From the NCBI RefSeq assembly GCF_030131845.1, contig NZ_JASKYM010000001.1, positions 806,001 to 870,000 of the forward strand: a stretch of 64,000 bases of DNA, written 5' to 3'. Below, one piece after another: positions 54,317-63,187 of the stretch. The stretch comes from Romboutsia sedimentorum. Its GTDB lineage: Bacteria; Bacillota; Clostridia; Peptostreptococcales; Peptostreptococcaceae. A model generated the notes under the pieces. That model did no database searches, had not been told where the DNA came from, and saw only the letters and a list, made by a program, of their open reading frames with translations. Made by a program: the position numbers and the translations under genes. Position 1 is the stretch's first letter, and every line of letters begins with the position of its first letter.

Positions 54317-54498
54317 ACGTATACCCCCTTAATATATTTTATGTTAATAATGTACTTAAATTACATTTTTATATTGTTCGTTTTTAAATAATTAATATAT
54401 TTTATAATACTCTTTTATTTATATATGTGTGTAAACTTATAATCATATTTAGAATAAAATATCTACATACAACTATATTTTTTAAGAAAGGAGATTAT

Positions 54499-55458
54499 AT
54501 GAAAAATACCTTTATAAATTTAGTTCAAAAATGTATATGTTTAGATTTACTAATTAATGCATTAATTAGTTCTAATCCCTATCAAGATTTAAGTTTTTTA
54601 TCTTCTATCAAAACTGAAAACTTAAGAAATATTAAGTTCATTTGCTATCTTTATAACTATACATTTAAAGAAGATTTATTGCTTGAAGATGTTGATTCTA
54701 TTGAAATTGATAAAAAATACGAAAACAATTTTAATTATTTACTTCAGCTTAATTTAAATATTTTGTCTGATTTAGAGAATCTAAAAAAATACAAATTTGA
54801 TGTTTATTATTTAAAACTTTTACAAGCATTAATTTATAGTTATTTTAACTTTGTATCTTCCATTCAATACTTTTATGCTATAGTTCCAGATAAAAAAACA
54901 AATTACAATAAAACTCGTTTTTTCAACTTACCTGACAGCAATATTTCAAAAAGTCTTTCTACAGAAGCGTCGATAGAGTATATACGTAAAATTTCTATAA
55001 ACGCAATTGACTTTTTTTTCAATTATTCTTTAGTTGATAATAAAATTATAGATGAGTATTATGAAGTTTTTTTTGAAAATAATTTTGAAAATAAATTTTA
55101 TCAATATTTTTTCAAAACGAATGATAAAATTTTTAAAATAAGAGTTTTATATAAAAGTGGAGAAATATTTTATTTATACCAAAGCCATACAGATGATATA
55201 AAAATTAGTCCGCCTTTAAGTAAAGAAGAATCAAAAACATTTATCGATAGTTATTTACAAGAAAAGTTTATTGATGAATTTGAAAATCTATTATATGATA
55301 AAAACTATTTAAACACTTACACTTATGATAATTCAATTGAAGGCTATAAATTTAAATATAATTATAAAGAAAACTCAGGAAAAACAAATTTTAATAAAGC
55401 ATTTTATATAACTATCAATCCCACAACTTTATTTATTGAAGAAATTTCTTTATTTTAA
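54499..55458 (+). CDS. Uncharacterised 319-residue protein
   Basis: Not recognised. I start at the ATG at 54499 (MKNTFINLVQKCICLD) behind AAAGGAG, 24 codons downstream of the open frame start. Very Phe/Tyr/Asn/Lys-rich, with no clear signal peptide or membrane segment; FDVYYLKLLQALIYSYFNFVSSIQYF might be amphipathic. Its monocistronic position next to yqfC (divergent) gives no strong functional clue. The low-complexity composition is common in AT-rich orphans. Confidence 0.55.
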   Translation: MKNTFINLVQKCICLDLLINALISSNPYQDLSFLSSIKTENLRNIKFICYLYNYTFKEDLLLEDVDSIEIDKKYENNFNYLLQLNLNILSDLENLKKYKFDVYYLKLLQALIYSYFNFVSSIQYFYAIVPDKKTNYNKTRFFNLPDSNISKSLSTEASIEYIRKISINAIDFFFNYSLVDNKIIDEYYEVFFENNFENKFYQYFFKTNDKIFKIRVLYKSGEIFYLYQSHTDDIKISPPLSKEESKTFIDSYLQEKFIDEFENLLYDKNYLNTYTYDNSIEGYKFKYNYKENSGKTNFNKAFYITINPTTLFIEEISLF

Positions 55459-55479
55459 AACAATAATTTTATTCAATGT

Positions 55480-55511
55480 AAAAATACTGAGAAATAGGCC
55501 TCAGTATTTTT
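55480..55511. terminator. Bidirectional terminator
   Basis: AAAAATACTGAG and CTCAGTATTTTT stem between the orphan gene and tspO. Confidence 0.8.
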
Positions 55512-55537
55512 ATATTGAATATTTAAATTTAATAATA

Positions 55538-56035
55538 TTATCTATTTATCATCCATATGAAATAGTTTAGTGCCAACGCATATAAAAGCCATATTATGTA
55601 TGGTATGTTCAAATAAGCTGCTTTTTTATCTAATTTAGCAAATTTTATAACCATTATTATTACTACTATTAATAATATTGCTAATGTAACTAAAGCTGTG
55701 AATCTTAAATCCAAACCAAAAAACAAAATACTCCATATGAAATTTATACCCAACTGTAACCAATAGTAGAACATAGCATCTTTGACTTTTGGAGATTCAT
55801 ACCCTTTTTTCATAATTATGTATGCTGATATTCCCATTAATACATAAAGTATTGTCCAAACTATAGGGAATATAAAGCTTGGCGGTGCAAATGAAGGCTT
55901 TATCAATTGTGAATAGTATTCAGACATGCTTCCCCCTGCAAGTAGTGAAGCTATAAAGCTACTAGCATATCCTACAACTAATGGTATCAGTATACTTATA
56001 AAGAATTTTTTAATTTCTTTTAACGATATAATCAA
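55538..56035 (-). CDS. TspO/MBR family membrane protein
   Basis: 165 residues with five membrane segments. The signature PSFAPPSFIFPIVWTILYVLMGISAYII and LNIPYIIWLLYALALNYFIWMINR are typical of TspO. It binds porphyrins or similar ligands in bacteria. Start is TTG at 56035 behind GAGGGGG. Monocistronic. Confidence 0.92.
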   Translation of the reverse strand: MIISLKEIKKFFISILIPLVVGYASSFIASLLAGGSMSEYYSQLIKPSFAPPSFIFPIVWTILYVLMGISAYIIMKKGYESPKVKDAMFYYWLQLGINFIWSILFFGLDLRFTALVTLAILLIVVIIMVIKFAKLDKKAAYLNIPYIIWLLYALALNYFIWMINR

Positions 56036-56118
56036 GTTTTTCCCCCTCTTTCTCCTTTTGTATTCTTTAATTAATAAATATGTACAAGATTATTTTATTA
56101 TGACAAGTTTTTGAACGC

Positions 56119-56149
56119 AAAAAACCTAGAGATTTCTCTCTAGGTTTTT
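56119..56149. terminator. Terminator downstream of the yqeY gene
   Basis: AAAAACCTAGAGA and TCTCTAGGTTTTT stem immediately after the yqeY stop. Confidence 0.85.
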
Positions 56150-56152
56150 AAT

Positions 56153-56596
56153 CTATTGTAAGTTATTTTTTACTAACTCATTTATAAGTTTTCCATCAGC
56201 TCTGCCTTTTACTTTAGGCTTTATAGCTGACATAATTTTTCCCATATCTTTCATAGAAGTTGCTCCTATTTCTGATATAGTAGATTTTACAATTTCGTTT
56301 AGTTCTTCTTCGCTTAACTGTTGAGGTAGGTACTCTTTTAAAACTTCGATTTCAGCTTCTGTTTCACTCACTAAGTCTTCTCTATTAGCTTTAGCAAATT
56401 CACTTAACGCATCTCTACGTTGTTTCATTTGCTTAGATATTATATCAATAATACCATCTTCTTCAAGTTCAACTCTATTGTCAACCTCGTATTGCTTTAT
56501 AGATGCTCTTATCAAAGTTACTACAGACTTTCTAACTGTATCTTTGTTCTTCATTGAAGATTTCAAATCTTCTTGTAACTTTTGTTTAAGGGACAT
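56153..56596 (-). CDS. yqeY: GatB/YqeY domain protein
   Basis: 147 residues. LKQKLQEDLKSSMKNKDTVRKSVVTLIRASIKQYEVDNR and the C-terminal MGKIMSAIKPKVKGRADGKLINELVK are typical. The YqeY domain resembles the tRNA-binding tail of GatB. It follows rpsU by 27 bp, a common neighbour. Confidence 0.93.
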   Translation of the reverse strand: MSLKQKLQEDLKSSMKNKDTVRKSVVTLIRASIKQYEVDNRVELEEDGIIDIISKQMKQRRDALSEFAKANREDLVSETEAEIEVLKEYLPQQLSEEELNEIVKSTISEIGATSMKDMGKIMSAIKPKVKGRADGKLINELVKNNLQ

Positions 56597-56623
56597 TTCC
56601 CTTCACCTCTTTACTCTTTTTTA

Positions 56624-56803
56624 CTATTTCTTAGCGTTTTTTCTTCTTGCTGCTTCTGCCTTTTTCTTACGTCTAACGCTTGGCTTATCATAGTGCTCTC
56701 TTTTTCTAACTTCAGACATGATGCCAGACATTGCACATGAACGCTTAAATCTTCTTAAAGCGCTGTCTAATGTTTCATTTTCTCTTACTCTTACTTCTGA
56801 CAT
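56624..56803 (-). CDS. rpsU: Ribosomal protein S21
   Basis: 59 residues, standard length, from the ATG at 56803 ([22 protein letters not shown]) behind GGAGGGA; the longer frame adds 24 unsupported residues. C-terminal basic tail [14 protein letters not shown]. 30S subunit protein, first of the rpsU-yqeY pair. Confidence 0.97.
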   Translation of the reverse strand: MSEVRVRENETLDSALRRFKRSCAMSGIMSEVRKREHYDKPSVRRKKKAEAARRKNAKK

Positions 56804-56963
56804 TTCTTTTTCCCTCCCTCCGATAGCGCGAATTATGCTGGGACTGTAACTACGATTATATCTGCATAAATGCATTACAACCTCACACTTTGTTTATTAT
56901 AAACTAATCTTAAACTTTTTTCAAGTATTTTGTTAAATAAGAAAGTTATTTTTTGAATTAAAA

Positions 56964-57314
56964 CTATTTTCCATCATTTTCATAAACAGGTAATTTCTTT
57001 CCGCCTAAAACGTGATAATGAATGTGTTTAACCTCTTGACCACCATCTTCGCCGCAGTTATTTACGATTCTAAAGCCCGTTTTATCAAAACCTTTCTCAC
57101 TAGATATTTTATTAATTACAGTGTGAATATGTGCAACAATTCCCATATCTTTTTCATCTATATCTATTATACTATCATAATGTTTTTTAGGTATAACTAA
57201 TATATGGTATGGTGCTATTGGATTTATATCATTAAACGCTAATACTTTATCATCTTCATAAACTTTGGTACATGGAATTTCTCCATCTATTATTTTACAA
57301 AATAAACAACTCAT
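56964..57314 (-). CDS. HIT family protein (HinT)
   Basis: 116 residues from the ATG at 57314 (MSCLFCKIIDGEIPC). HIT motif HIHYHVLGG. Purine nucleoside phosphoramidase type. The CxxC near the N-terminus is a usual HinT zinc feature. It follows mtaB by 42 bp. Confidence 0.93.
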   Translation of the reverse strand: MSCLFCKIIDGEIPCTKVYEDDKVLAFNDINPIAPYHILVIPKKHYDSIIDIDEKDMGIVAHIHTVINKISSEKGFDKTGFRIVNNCGEDGGQEVKHIHYHVLGGKKLPVYENDGK

Positions 57315-57356
57315 ATTTAACACCCCCTATCCTATACAAAAGTTTATTTCTAGATA

Positions 57357-58658
57357 CTATACTAAAACACCTTCTACATATTCATTTTTTACATCAGTTA
57401 TTTTAACTTTTAGTATCTCACCTTGAATATCTTTGTCGCTACTTACTACAACTCTTATATAATTAGGCGTTAAACCTTCGTATTTATTGTCTACTATCTT
57501 TTGTTCAAATAAAACATCTAGCTCTTCGCCTATAAATTTGGTTGCAAATTTATTAAAGTTTTCTTTACTTAAATTTAAAAGTTTATCACTTCTTAATTGT
57601 TTCATTTGAGGATCTATTTGATTTTCCATAGTAGCTGCTGGAGTACCTTTTCTTGGTGAATACTTAAATATATGCATTTGAGAAAGCTCAATATTTTTTA
57701 GGAATTCATATGTTTTACTGAATTCATCATTAGTTTCCCCTGGGAACCCTACTATTACATCAGTAGTTATTGCTACATTAGGTATATTTTCTCTTAAACA
57801 ATCTACTATTTCCTTATATTCTTTTGTAGTATATCTTCTATTCATTCTGCTTAGAGTCTCATCGCATCCACTTTGTAGAGATAGATGGTAATGTGGAGAT
57901 ACTTTTTCCATTTTACAAACTTCACTTACAAATTCATCAGTAAATAAAATAGGCTCAACAGAACTTAATCTAATTCTTTTAACGCCTTCTATTTTATTTA
58001 TTTCTTTTATTACATTTAGTAAAGTAATTTGCTCATCTTTTAAGTCTTTTCCATAAGATGCAACGTGTATTCCTGTTAATACAAATTCCTTATATCCATT
58101 AGAAACTAATTTATTAACTTCTTCTAGTATAGAGTCCATACTTCTACTTCTTACCTTGCCACCTCTTGCGAAAGGTATTATGCAGTAAGAACAGAATCTA
58201 TCACATCCATCTTGTATTTTCATAAACGCTCTTGTTCTTCCATTAGCTTGGCTAATTTCTATTTCTTCAAAAGCTCTTACTTTCATTATGTCATCGACTG
58301 TACTAACTTTATTGCTTGAATCTATTTTTTTTATTTCTTCTACTATAGTTCTTCTTTCATTTGTTCCCATTACTAAATTTACTTCTTCTATTTCAAGTAT
58401 TTCTTCCGGAGATACTTGAGAATAACATCCAACAACAGCTATTATAGCATCCGGATTTTTCTTTTTCATTCTTCTTATATATTGACGAGATTTTCTATCA
58501 CTCATATGTGTTACAGTACACGTATTTATAACATAAACATCTGCAAATTCTTCACTATCAACTTGAGTGTATCCTTCTTTTTCAAACATCTCAATCATAG
58601 CTTCTGTTTCATATTGATTTACTTTACATCCTAATGTGTAAAAAGCTACCTTTTTCAT
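57357..58658 (-). CDS. mtaB: tRNA t6A37 methylthiotransferase MtaB
   Basis: 433 residues. Three N-terminal Cys (TLGCKVNQ, INTCTVT, VVGCYSQ) bind an extra cluster; radical SAM CDRFCSYCIIPFARG; and a C-terminal TRAM domain. It converts t6A to ms2t6A at tRNA position 37. ATG behind AGGAGG, overlapping the end of rsmE, so coupled. Confidence 0.95.
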   Translation of the reverse strand: MKKVAFYTLGCKVNQYETEAMIEMFEKEGYTQVDSEEFADVYVINTCTVTHMSDRKSRQYIRRMKKKNPDAIIAVVGCYSQVSPEEILEIEEVNLVMGTNERRTIVEEIKKIDSSNKVSTVDDIMKVRAFEEIEISQANGRTRAFMKIQDGCDRFCSYCIIPFARGGKVRSRSMDSILEEVNKLVSNGYKEFVLTGIHVASYGKDLKDEQITLLNVIKEINKIEGVKRIRLSSVEPILFTDEFVSEVCKMEKVSPHYHLSLQSGCDETLSRMNRRYTTKEYKEIVDCLRENIPNVAITTDVIVGFPGETNDEFSKTYEFLKNIELSQMHIFKYSPRKGTPAATMENQIDPQMKQLRSDKLLNLSKENFNKFATKFIGEELDVLFEQKIVDNKYEGLTPNYIRVVVSSDKDIQGEILKVKITDVKNEYVEGVLV

Positions 58659-58659
58659 A

Positions 58660-59412
58660 TTATTCTTGTCCTCCTAAGTCGCTTAATTCGTATAAAACTA
58701 TAGATGAAGCGACAACTGATGCTGTCTCTGTTCTTAATATTCTAGGTCCTAAAGATACTGATTGCCCACCTATTTCTTCTATTACTTGTATTTCACTTTC
58801 ATCAAATCCACCTTCAGGTCCAACAAAAATACCTACATTATTTACATTTATACCTTTTATAGCTTGTTTAATCGATTTTGTTCTTTCATTTTCATATGGA
58901 GCTATGTTAAAGTCATTAAGTTTCATATCATCTAAAGCTTCTTTGAAACTTAAAACTCCTCTTAACTTAGGGATTTGACCTCTTTTACTTTGTTTTGCAG
59001 CCTCATATATTATTCTTTCCCAACGCTCAATTTTTTTATCTTCTTTTTTATCTTCAACCTTAGCTACACTTCTTTTACTTTGAACTAATATTATTTCATC
59101 TACACCAACTTCAGTAAGTTTTTGAAGTATCATTTCCATCTTTGGCCCTTTTGGAAGACCTTGATATAATTTGATTTTTAAATCGGATTCTCTTTTCACA
59201 TCCACTTTTTGTAATATATCTAAACTTACTATGCTTTTGTCTATATCAGTTATCTCACATATATATTCATTGTTGTTATTATCACATATTTCTAATTCTT
59301 CACCGATTTTGCATCTCAATACCTTAGATATGTGTTTAACATCTTCACCTTCTATAATACAGGTGTTGTTTTCTATATTAATATTTTTCTTTTCTACAAA
59401 AAATCTATCCAT
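58660..59412 (-). CDS. rsmE: 16S rRNA m3U1498 methyltransferase RsmE
   Basis: 250 residues, SPOUT fold. IGVFVGPEGGFDESEIQVIEE and SLGPRILRTETASVVASSIVLYEL are hallmark knot motifs. Lies 8 bp after prmA and directly before mtaB, a conserved Firmicute cluster. Confidence 0.95.
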   Translation of the reverse strand: MDRFFVEKKNINIENNTCIIEGEDVKHISKVLRCKIGEELEICDNNNNEYICEITDIDKSIVSLDILQKVDVKRESDLKIKLYQGLPKGPKMEMILQKLTEVGVDEIILVQSKRSVAKVEDKKEDKKIERWERIIYEAAKQSKRGQIPKLRGVLSFKEALDDMKLNDFNIAPYENERTKSIKQAIKGINVNNVGIFVGPEGGFDESEIQVIEEIGGQSVSLGPRILRTETASVVASSIVLYELSDLGGQE

Positions 59413-59420
59413 TTTTTCAC

Positions 59421-60359
59421 CTACTTAAGTTTAGATACTATAGCGTTCCATTCGCCTAGACTTTCAACTTTTACTATTTCAAATCCATTTTCTATTAAAC
59501 TAGCTTTAACTTCTTCTACTTTGGCATGTATTATACCTGAAGATATAAATACTGCGTCATCTTTCATAAAGTTATGAACGTCTTTTGCTAATATTTTTAT
59601 TATATCAGCTATTATATTTGCAACTACTATGTCTGCTTTATCACTAACAACATCCATTAAATTTCCATGTTTAGCTACTACATTTGATTCTACGTTGTTT
59701 AATTCTATGTTTTCTTTAGATACTCTTACAGCTACTTCATCTAAATCAACAGCTAATACTTCCTTTGCTCCAAGTTTTGCAGCAGCTATTGCAAGTATTC
59801 CACTTCCACAACCTATGTCAAACACTTTAGAATCTTGTTTAACGTAGTTTTCAAGTTCTCTTATACACATAGTAGTAGTCTCATGAGTTCCTGTTCCAAA
59901 AGCCATTCCTGGGTCTAATTCTATGATTAAATCTCCATCTTTAGCTTCATATTCTTCCCATGTTGGCTTTACTACTACTTTTTGACCTAATTTAGCTGGC
60001 TTATAGTAATTTTTCCATTCATTAGCCCAATCTTGCTCATCTACTTGAGATAATTCAACTATAGCTTCTCCTATATCTATACCAAATTCTTTTAATCCTT
60101 GTATTTTTTCTTTTATTGTATTTATATCTTCTGTTACATCTCTTTCTTCTGTTATGTAAGTTTTGATTATAACTCCGTCATATCCACTATTGAAAATTTC
60201 TTCTTCAACAAAATCCCAATCATAATCATTTTTCTTTTGGAATTTGAAGTCTTTAGGATCTTCTATACTTACTCCACCTACATTTTGTTCATACAATATA
60301 TTAGTTATAGCTTCAACTGCTTCTGTTGAAGTTTTTATAGTTATTTCAGACCATTTCAT
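59421..60359 (-). CDS. prmA: Ribosomal protein L11 methyltransferase PrmA
   Basis: 312 residues. SAM-binding motif VFDIGCGSGILAIAAAKLGAKEVLAVD and ADIVVANIIADII. It trimethylates ribosomal L11. First gene of prmA-rsmE-mtaB. ATG at 60359 has a weak ribosome site. Confidence 0.95.
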   Translation of the reverse strand: MKWSEITIKTSTEAVEAITNILYEQNVGGVSIEDPKDFKFQKKNDYDWDFVEEEIFNSGYDGVIIKTYITEERDVTEDINTIKEKIQGLKEFGIDIGEAIVELSQVDEQDWANEWKNYYKPAKLGQKVVVKPTWEEYEAKDGDLIIELDPGMAFGTGTHETTTMCIRELENYVKQDSKVFDIGCGSGILAIAAAKLGAKEVLAVDLDEVAVRVSKENIELNNVESNVVAKHGNLMDVVSDKADIVVANIIADIIKILAKDVHNFMKDDAVFISSGIIHAKVEEVKASLIENGFEIVKVESLGEWNAIVSKLK

Positions 60360-60615
60360 ATGTTAAGCACCGTCCTTATGTTTATTTTTCTTATTTTTCA
60401 TAAGATTTATTATATCATAATTATTCTCATTAATACCATTGTTTAATCTATTTTACAATAGTTTATACGCTACAATTTCATTACTACAGAAACATAAAAA
60501 GTATATCAATTTATTTTTTCATAACAATTCGTTTATATATTGTAAATATTGGGTATAATTGATATTGATTATGCATTATGTATAAAAATATATTTTAATT
60601 AAAAGGAGATATAAA

Positions 60616-60936
60616 ATGGCTGGAGATAAAATAATTTGTCACTGTAAACAAGTAAGTTACTTAGATATAAGAAAAGCAATGGTAGCTGGGGCTCGTAGCT
60701 TAGATGAAATAAAAGAACAAACTGGTGCTGGTACTGGATGCGGTAGATGTGTTGGTGAAATAGAAAAAATATTAGCTTCTGTTTGCGGATGTAAGAATGT
60801 TTCACTTGAAGATGTTGTTAACGCTGTTAAAAGTGGTGCTGATACAACTGATAAAGTTGCAAAAGTTACAGGTGCTGGATCTGGTTGTGGTAGATGTAAA
60901 GCTCTTGTTCAAAATGTAATAGACTTAAAAAAATAA
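60616..60936 (+). CDS. Tandem BFD-type [2Fe-2S] domain protein
   Basis: 106 residues formed of two BFD-like domains. Each has C-x-C-x31-C-x2-C: Cys8, Cys10, Cys42, Cys45 and Cys57, Cys59, Cys91, Cys94. A single BFD domain of about 60 residues is the usual form (bacterioferritin-associated ferredoxin; NifU/nitrite reductase). Two clusters in one small protein suggest an electron carrier or iron-sulfur store. ATG behind AAAAGGAG; monocistronic; terminator follows. Confidence 0.87.
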   Translation: MAGDKIICHCKQVSYLDIRKAMVAGARSLDEIKEQTGAGTGCGRCVGEIEKILASVCGCKNVSLEDVVNAVKSGADTTDKVAKVTGAGSGCGRCKALVQNVIDLKK

Positions 60937-60958
60937 TTTTGAAATCTACATATATAAA

Positions 60959-61006
60959 AGAGTGTTGGTATATTAAAATTAATTCTATATATCAACACTT
61001 TTTTAA
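60959..61006 (+). terminator. Terminator of the BFD gene
   Basis: AGTGTTGGTATAT and ATATATCAACACTT stem with a T run, just after the stop. Confidence 0.85.
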
Positions 61007-61030
61007 TTAGCTTTATTTTTTAACACAAGT

Positions 61031-61065
61031 TTATAAGCTGATACATAAAATGTATCAGCTTATAA
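61031..61065. repeat. Perfect 16-bp-arm palindrome without T tract
   Basis: TTATAAGCTGATACAT and ATGTATCAGCTTATAA around AAA. It is not followed by a T tract on either side, so it is more likely a binding site or RNA structure than a terminator. Confidence 0.6.
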
Positions 61066-61333
61066 AAATTCATTTACTCAGTGGATTAATGTGGATTAAC
61101 CTTACATAATTATTCAACACGAGTTAGCAATACTCCTACAAACTTTAATTTTTTTTTGAATTTTCTTTATCCTTCTAAATATGCTCTATTTTTAAATATA
61201 AAAAAAGGAATATTATTTTTTATAAACTGGCAATACACTTTATTCTTTTACAAATTTCATTCATTCCCCGGGAAATTCGCCTAGCGCTAATATAATTTTA
61301 TAAAATTTTACAATATTTTATTTACCAGCTTTC

Positions 61334-62272
61334 TTATCTTAAAAATGCTGCACCTATTATACCTGCATGAGCGCCTAAAGTAGCACAAACTATATTTGCA
61401 AACTCTTCTTTTTTATATAAAATATAATCCCTTGTTAAGTCTTCTAGCCCATCAAGTATTATATCACTAGCCCTAGATACTCCACCACCTATTGATATTA
61501 CATCTGGATCTAAAATATTTATCATATTCGCCATAGCCTTTGCTAGATAAGATTTAAATCTATTTATAGTTAATACTGCAACCTCATCATTTTTTCTAAA
61601 AGCATCAAATATCATTTTAGCATTTATTTGTTCTACATTCCCATTTACCATATCTAGTATGATGCTTTCATTTCCTTCATTTATTAGCTTTTGTGCATGC
61701 TTTATAATCGCAGTTGCCGAACAAAACGATTCTAAGCAACCATTATTTCCACAGTTACAATTAAAATAATTTTCTCCTATGATAGTATGACCCATTTCAG
61801 ACCCCATTCCATGAGCTCCTGTAATAGATTTTCCATTTATTATTATTCCTCCACCTACTCCAGTTCCTAGAGTATACATAACAGCAATATCCTTGTTTTT
61901 CATACTTCCAAATTTAGCTTCTGCAACTGCTGCAACTGTTGCATCATTTTCTGCATAGACTTTACTTTCTTTAAATCGATTGTTCAAAGCTCTCATAAAA
62001 TCAACTTCATACCATCCTAAATTTACACATGTTACTAAACCTTTTTTATTTATAAAACTTGGAACACCAAATCCTATAGATTCTATATTTTCAATCTCCA
62101 AATTATTTTCTTTTAATAAATCTCTAACTAAATTATTTATATCGTCCATCACACGCTCAAATCCACTATCTACATTTGTAAAACATTCTTTTCTAAATAG
62201 TATTTTTCCATCTTTATTCACAACACCAGCTTGAACACCAGTCCCACCAATATCTACTCCTACAGAATACAT
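61334..62272 (-). CDS. ROK-family glucokinase
   Basis: 312 residues. Phosphate loop VDIGGTGVQAGVVNKDG at the start, GTGVGGGIIINGKSITGAHG in the middle, and the zinc motif CNCGNNGCLESFCS. ROK glucokinases phosphorylate glucose with ATP; a GlcNAc kinase or sugar-responsive role is also possible. ATG behind AAAGGAGAT; monocistronic. Confidence 0.9.
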   Translation of the reverse strand: MYSVGVDIGGTGVQAGVVNKDGKILFRKECFTNVDSGFERVMDDINNLVRDLLKENNLEIENIESIGFGVPSFINKKGLVTCVNLGWYEVDFMRALNNRFKESKVYAENDATVAAVAEAKFGSMKNKDIAVMYTLGTGVGGGIIINGKSITGAHGMGSEMGHTIIGENYFNCNCGNNGCLESFCSATAIIKHAQKLINEGNESIILDMVNGNVEQINAKMIFDAFRKNDEVAVLTINRFKSYLAKAMANMINILDPDVISIGGGVSRASDIILDGLEDLTRDYILYKKEEFANIVCATLGAHAGIIGAAFLR

Positions 62273-62508
62273 AATTAATCTCCTTTAAATTATTTGTAAT
62301 TATCTTAATTTTAATTTCTTTTTATAAGTATTTGTTTAACTTATATATTATCTCATGGCTTTTAATAGTAAAAGTATAAATATCTAAGTTTATAATAAAA
62401 TTTTTTATATATAAGGAAAACATTATCTTTATTATATTAAATTAATGCTTTATACTAAAGTTATTACATTAAAATAAATAAACATAATAAACTAAGGGGG
62501 GATTTGTT

Positions 62509-63057
62509 ATGAACAATCTTGAACCATTAAAACTGTTCCAAGATTTACAATTAGTTTCAACAAAATACACTACTTTGAAGCTTAAAGACACTGAGAAGGA
62601 ACTACAAGACAATAAAAAATTAAACTCATTATTAGAATTTTATAAATCTAGTATAGATCAGATAAAAGAAAAATCTAACTTTGTTTCAAAACAAACTAGA
62701 GACGAACTTAGAAATGCAAGTTCTAAAGATATTTATAAAGCTCTTACTGACCTTAATAACTTAGCTTATGATAAATATTTATTTGTTAAAAACAGCGCTA
62801 TAGACATAGAATCTACTACTATAAAAGCCGTTATGCTTTCTACAGTTGATGAATTAATTCTTATAAATAAATCTATAAAAAATAAAGAATACTTAGAAGA
62901 TAAAAATACATACTTATATATTTATGAAAAGATATTAGTAAATTCTTTTATGACTTTCTTAGCTTTAAAAGATATGGATATAGAAAATAAAAAAAGAAAC
63001 AATTTGTCTCAAGCTATTCTTAGCCAAATAAAAACATTGTCTATAATATCAATGTAA
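62509..63057 (+). CDS. Uncharacterised helical 182-residue protein
   Basis: Not recognised. Lys/Asn/Leu-rich and almost entirely helical by eye (LKLKDTEKELQDNKKLNSLLEFYKSSIDQIKEKS), without signal peptide or membrane segment. The ATG follows a strong AAGGGGGG. Monocistronic with a bidirectional terminator. Possibly a small alpha-helical-bundle protein; no function can be assigned. Confidence 0.6.
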   Translation: MNNLEPLKLFQDLQLVSTKYTTLKLKDTEKELQDNKKLNSLLEFYKSSIDQIKEKSNFVSKQTRDELRNASSKDIYKALTDLNNLAYDKYLFVKNSAIDIESTTIKAVMLSTVDELILINKSIKNKEYLEDKNTYLYIYEKILVNSFMTFLALKDMDIENKKRNNLSQAILSQIKTLSIISM

Positions 63058-63072
63058 ACAAATCAATATACT

Positions 63073-63117
63073 AAAAAATACCCTAGATAAGTAAAATCTT
63101 TATCTTAGGGTATTTTT
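63073..63117. terminator. Bidirectional terminator
   Basis: AAAATACCCTAGATAA and TTATCTTAGGGTATTTT stem shared by the orphan gene and the MATE gene. Confidence 0.8.
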
Positions 63118-63187
63118 GTTAGATATATTGCAAAATAGTAAAGTCTATTCCTATTTACTTATAAATTGACTTTTTATAAGTCATTTT

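Larger units (their letters stand above)
60937..61333. other. 397-bp gene-free stretch between the BFD gene and glucokinase
   Basis: Contains the BFD terminator, a 16-bp-arm palindrome without a T tract (61031-61065), a tandem TGGATTAA/TGGATTAA repeat near 61083-61100, and a CCCGGG-containing patch near 61267-61272 unusually GC-rich for the region. No ORF is visible. Confidence 0.5.
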
